Shown: positions 5,662-5,952 of the stretch, piece by piece
Position numbering within the stretch: position 1 is the first letter of the stretch
Layout of the letters: the number at the start of each line of letters is the position of its first letter
Assembly: GCA_947174825.1 (NCBI GenBank)
Contig: CAMWKN010000118.1
Location: 1-5,952 of the forward strand
Direction of reading: 5' to 3'
Source of the DNA: an uncultured Clostridium sp.
GTDB taxonomy: Bacteria > Bacillota_A > Clostridia > Lachnospirales > Lachnospiraceae
Length of the DNA: 5,952 bases
The notes under the pieces: generated by a model
Told to the model about the DNA's origin: nothing
Seen by the model: the letters and a program-made list of their open reading frames with translations, nothing else
Database searches by the model: none
Translations under genes and position numbers: made by a program

Positions 5662-5952
5662 ATGATGTTTAGAAAGGGAATAAGAGTTTTGGTTAGTGGA
5701 TTATTATGTTTATCTTTATTTCTGGCTGGTGCAGGTCATTCTTTTGCTGCTACGAAGAATACAGGGAAGAAGCTTGCCTTAAAAACCAAAAAGAAAACTT
5801 TGAAAATTGGTCAATCTTTTCAGATAAAGATCAAGAAATCAAAAGGAATAAGCATTAAAAAATTAAAATGCACTACAAAAAGTTCTAAAATTAAAGTAAC
5901 ACAGAAAGGAAAAGTAACTGCAAAGAAGGCGGGAACTGCTACTGTCCGTTGC
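5662..5952 (+). CDS. Secreted Big_2-like surface protein, 5' part (partial)
   Basis: The frame starts at tandem ATGs (5662 and 5665), 4 or 7 nt after GGGGG at 5653-5657, and stays open to the window end, giving 97 residues so far. Residues 1-30 are a signal peptide: RKGIR start, hydrophobic core (VSGLLCLSLFLAGAG) and a likely cut after SFA or SFAA. From about residue 36 comes a lysine-rich bacterial Ig-like unit resembling Big_2 (PF02368): a strand with LKTKKKTLKIGQSFQIKI, then TTKSSKIKVTQKGKVTAKKAGTATV, which is the typical family ending. Such units are common in clostridial cell-surface proteins and often precede adhesion, enzymatic or cell-wall-binding domains; what follows here cannot be known. 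It diverges from the AraC gene, and its promoter overlaps that gene's promoter. Confidence 0.85.
   Translation, partial: MMFRKGIRVLVSGLLCLSLFLAGAGHSFAATKNTGKKLALKTKKKTLKIGQSFQIKIKKSKGISIKKLKCTTKSSKIKVTQKGKVTAKKAGTATVRC

Overview
The window looks like a piece of a gut-type Firmicutes chromosome, most likely Lachnospiraceae or a close clostridial relative. The signs are strong purine-rich Shine-Dalgarno sites, sigma-A promoters of the TTGACA/TATACT type, moderately low GC, lysine-rich secreted proteins with Ig-like or PPC-like domains, and a cytoplasmic GH3 glycosidase next to an AraC-type regulator. This placement is inferred from style; no marker gene is present.

Layout. (1) Bases 1-1427, plus strand: the tail of an unidentified gene, then a cytoplasmic alpha/beta hydrolase of the feruloyl/cinnamoyl-esterase-like type, then an unrecognised 176-residue protein. 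Tight spacing suggests one operon. (2) Bases 1450-2566: a small XRE-family regulator (minus) diverges from a secreted protein with two PPC-like repeats (plus). Their promoters are back to back and share one -35 region, and a perfect 7+7 bp inverted repeat covers the spacer and -10 of the secreted-protein promoter. (3) Bases 2585-5537, minus strand: an AraC-family regulator followed, 64 bp downstream, by a GH3 beta-glycosidase. The GH3 frame is open over its whole length except for one in-frame amber codon at 3356-3358, inside the conserved ETL-x-GEEGD motif, so the gene is listed as a pseudogene by a single nonsense change. (4) Bases 5538-5952: a compact regulatory gap with overlapping, oppositely directed promoters, then the start of a secreted Big_2-like protein that runs off the window.

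How it fits together. Segment 3 reads as a sugar-responsive unit: the AraC protein would sense a sugar or related signal and control itself, GH3 and perhaps the divergent surface protein, while GH3 would cleave imported oligosaccharides in the cytoplasm. The amber codon should abolish activity unless it is read through or is a sequencing error. Segment 2 looks like a self-contained regulator/surface-protein pair. AT-richness is visibly higher in segment 2 and the AraC gene than in GH3. I found no tRNA, rRNA, CRISPR array, insertion sequence, attachment site or convincing intrinsic terminator, and no clear new multi-gene system. The best leads are the amber-interrupted GH3 and the operator-like architecture of the two divergent promoter regions.
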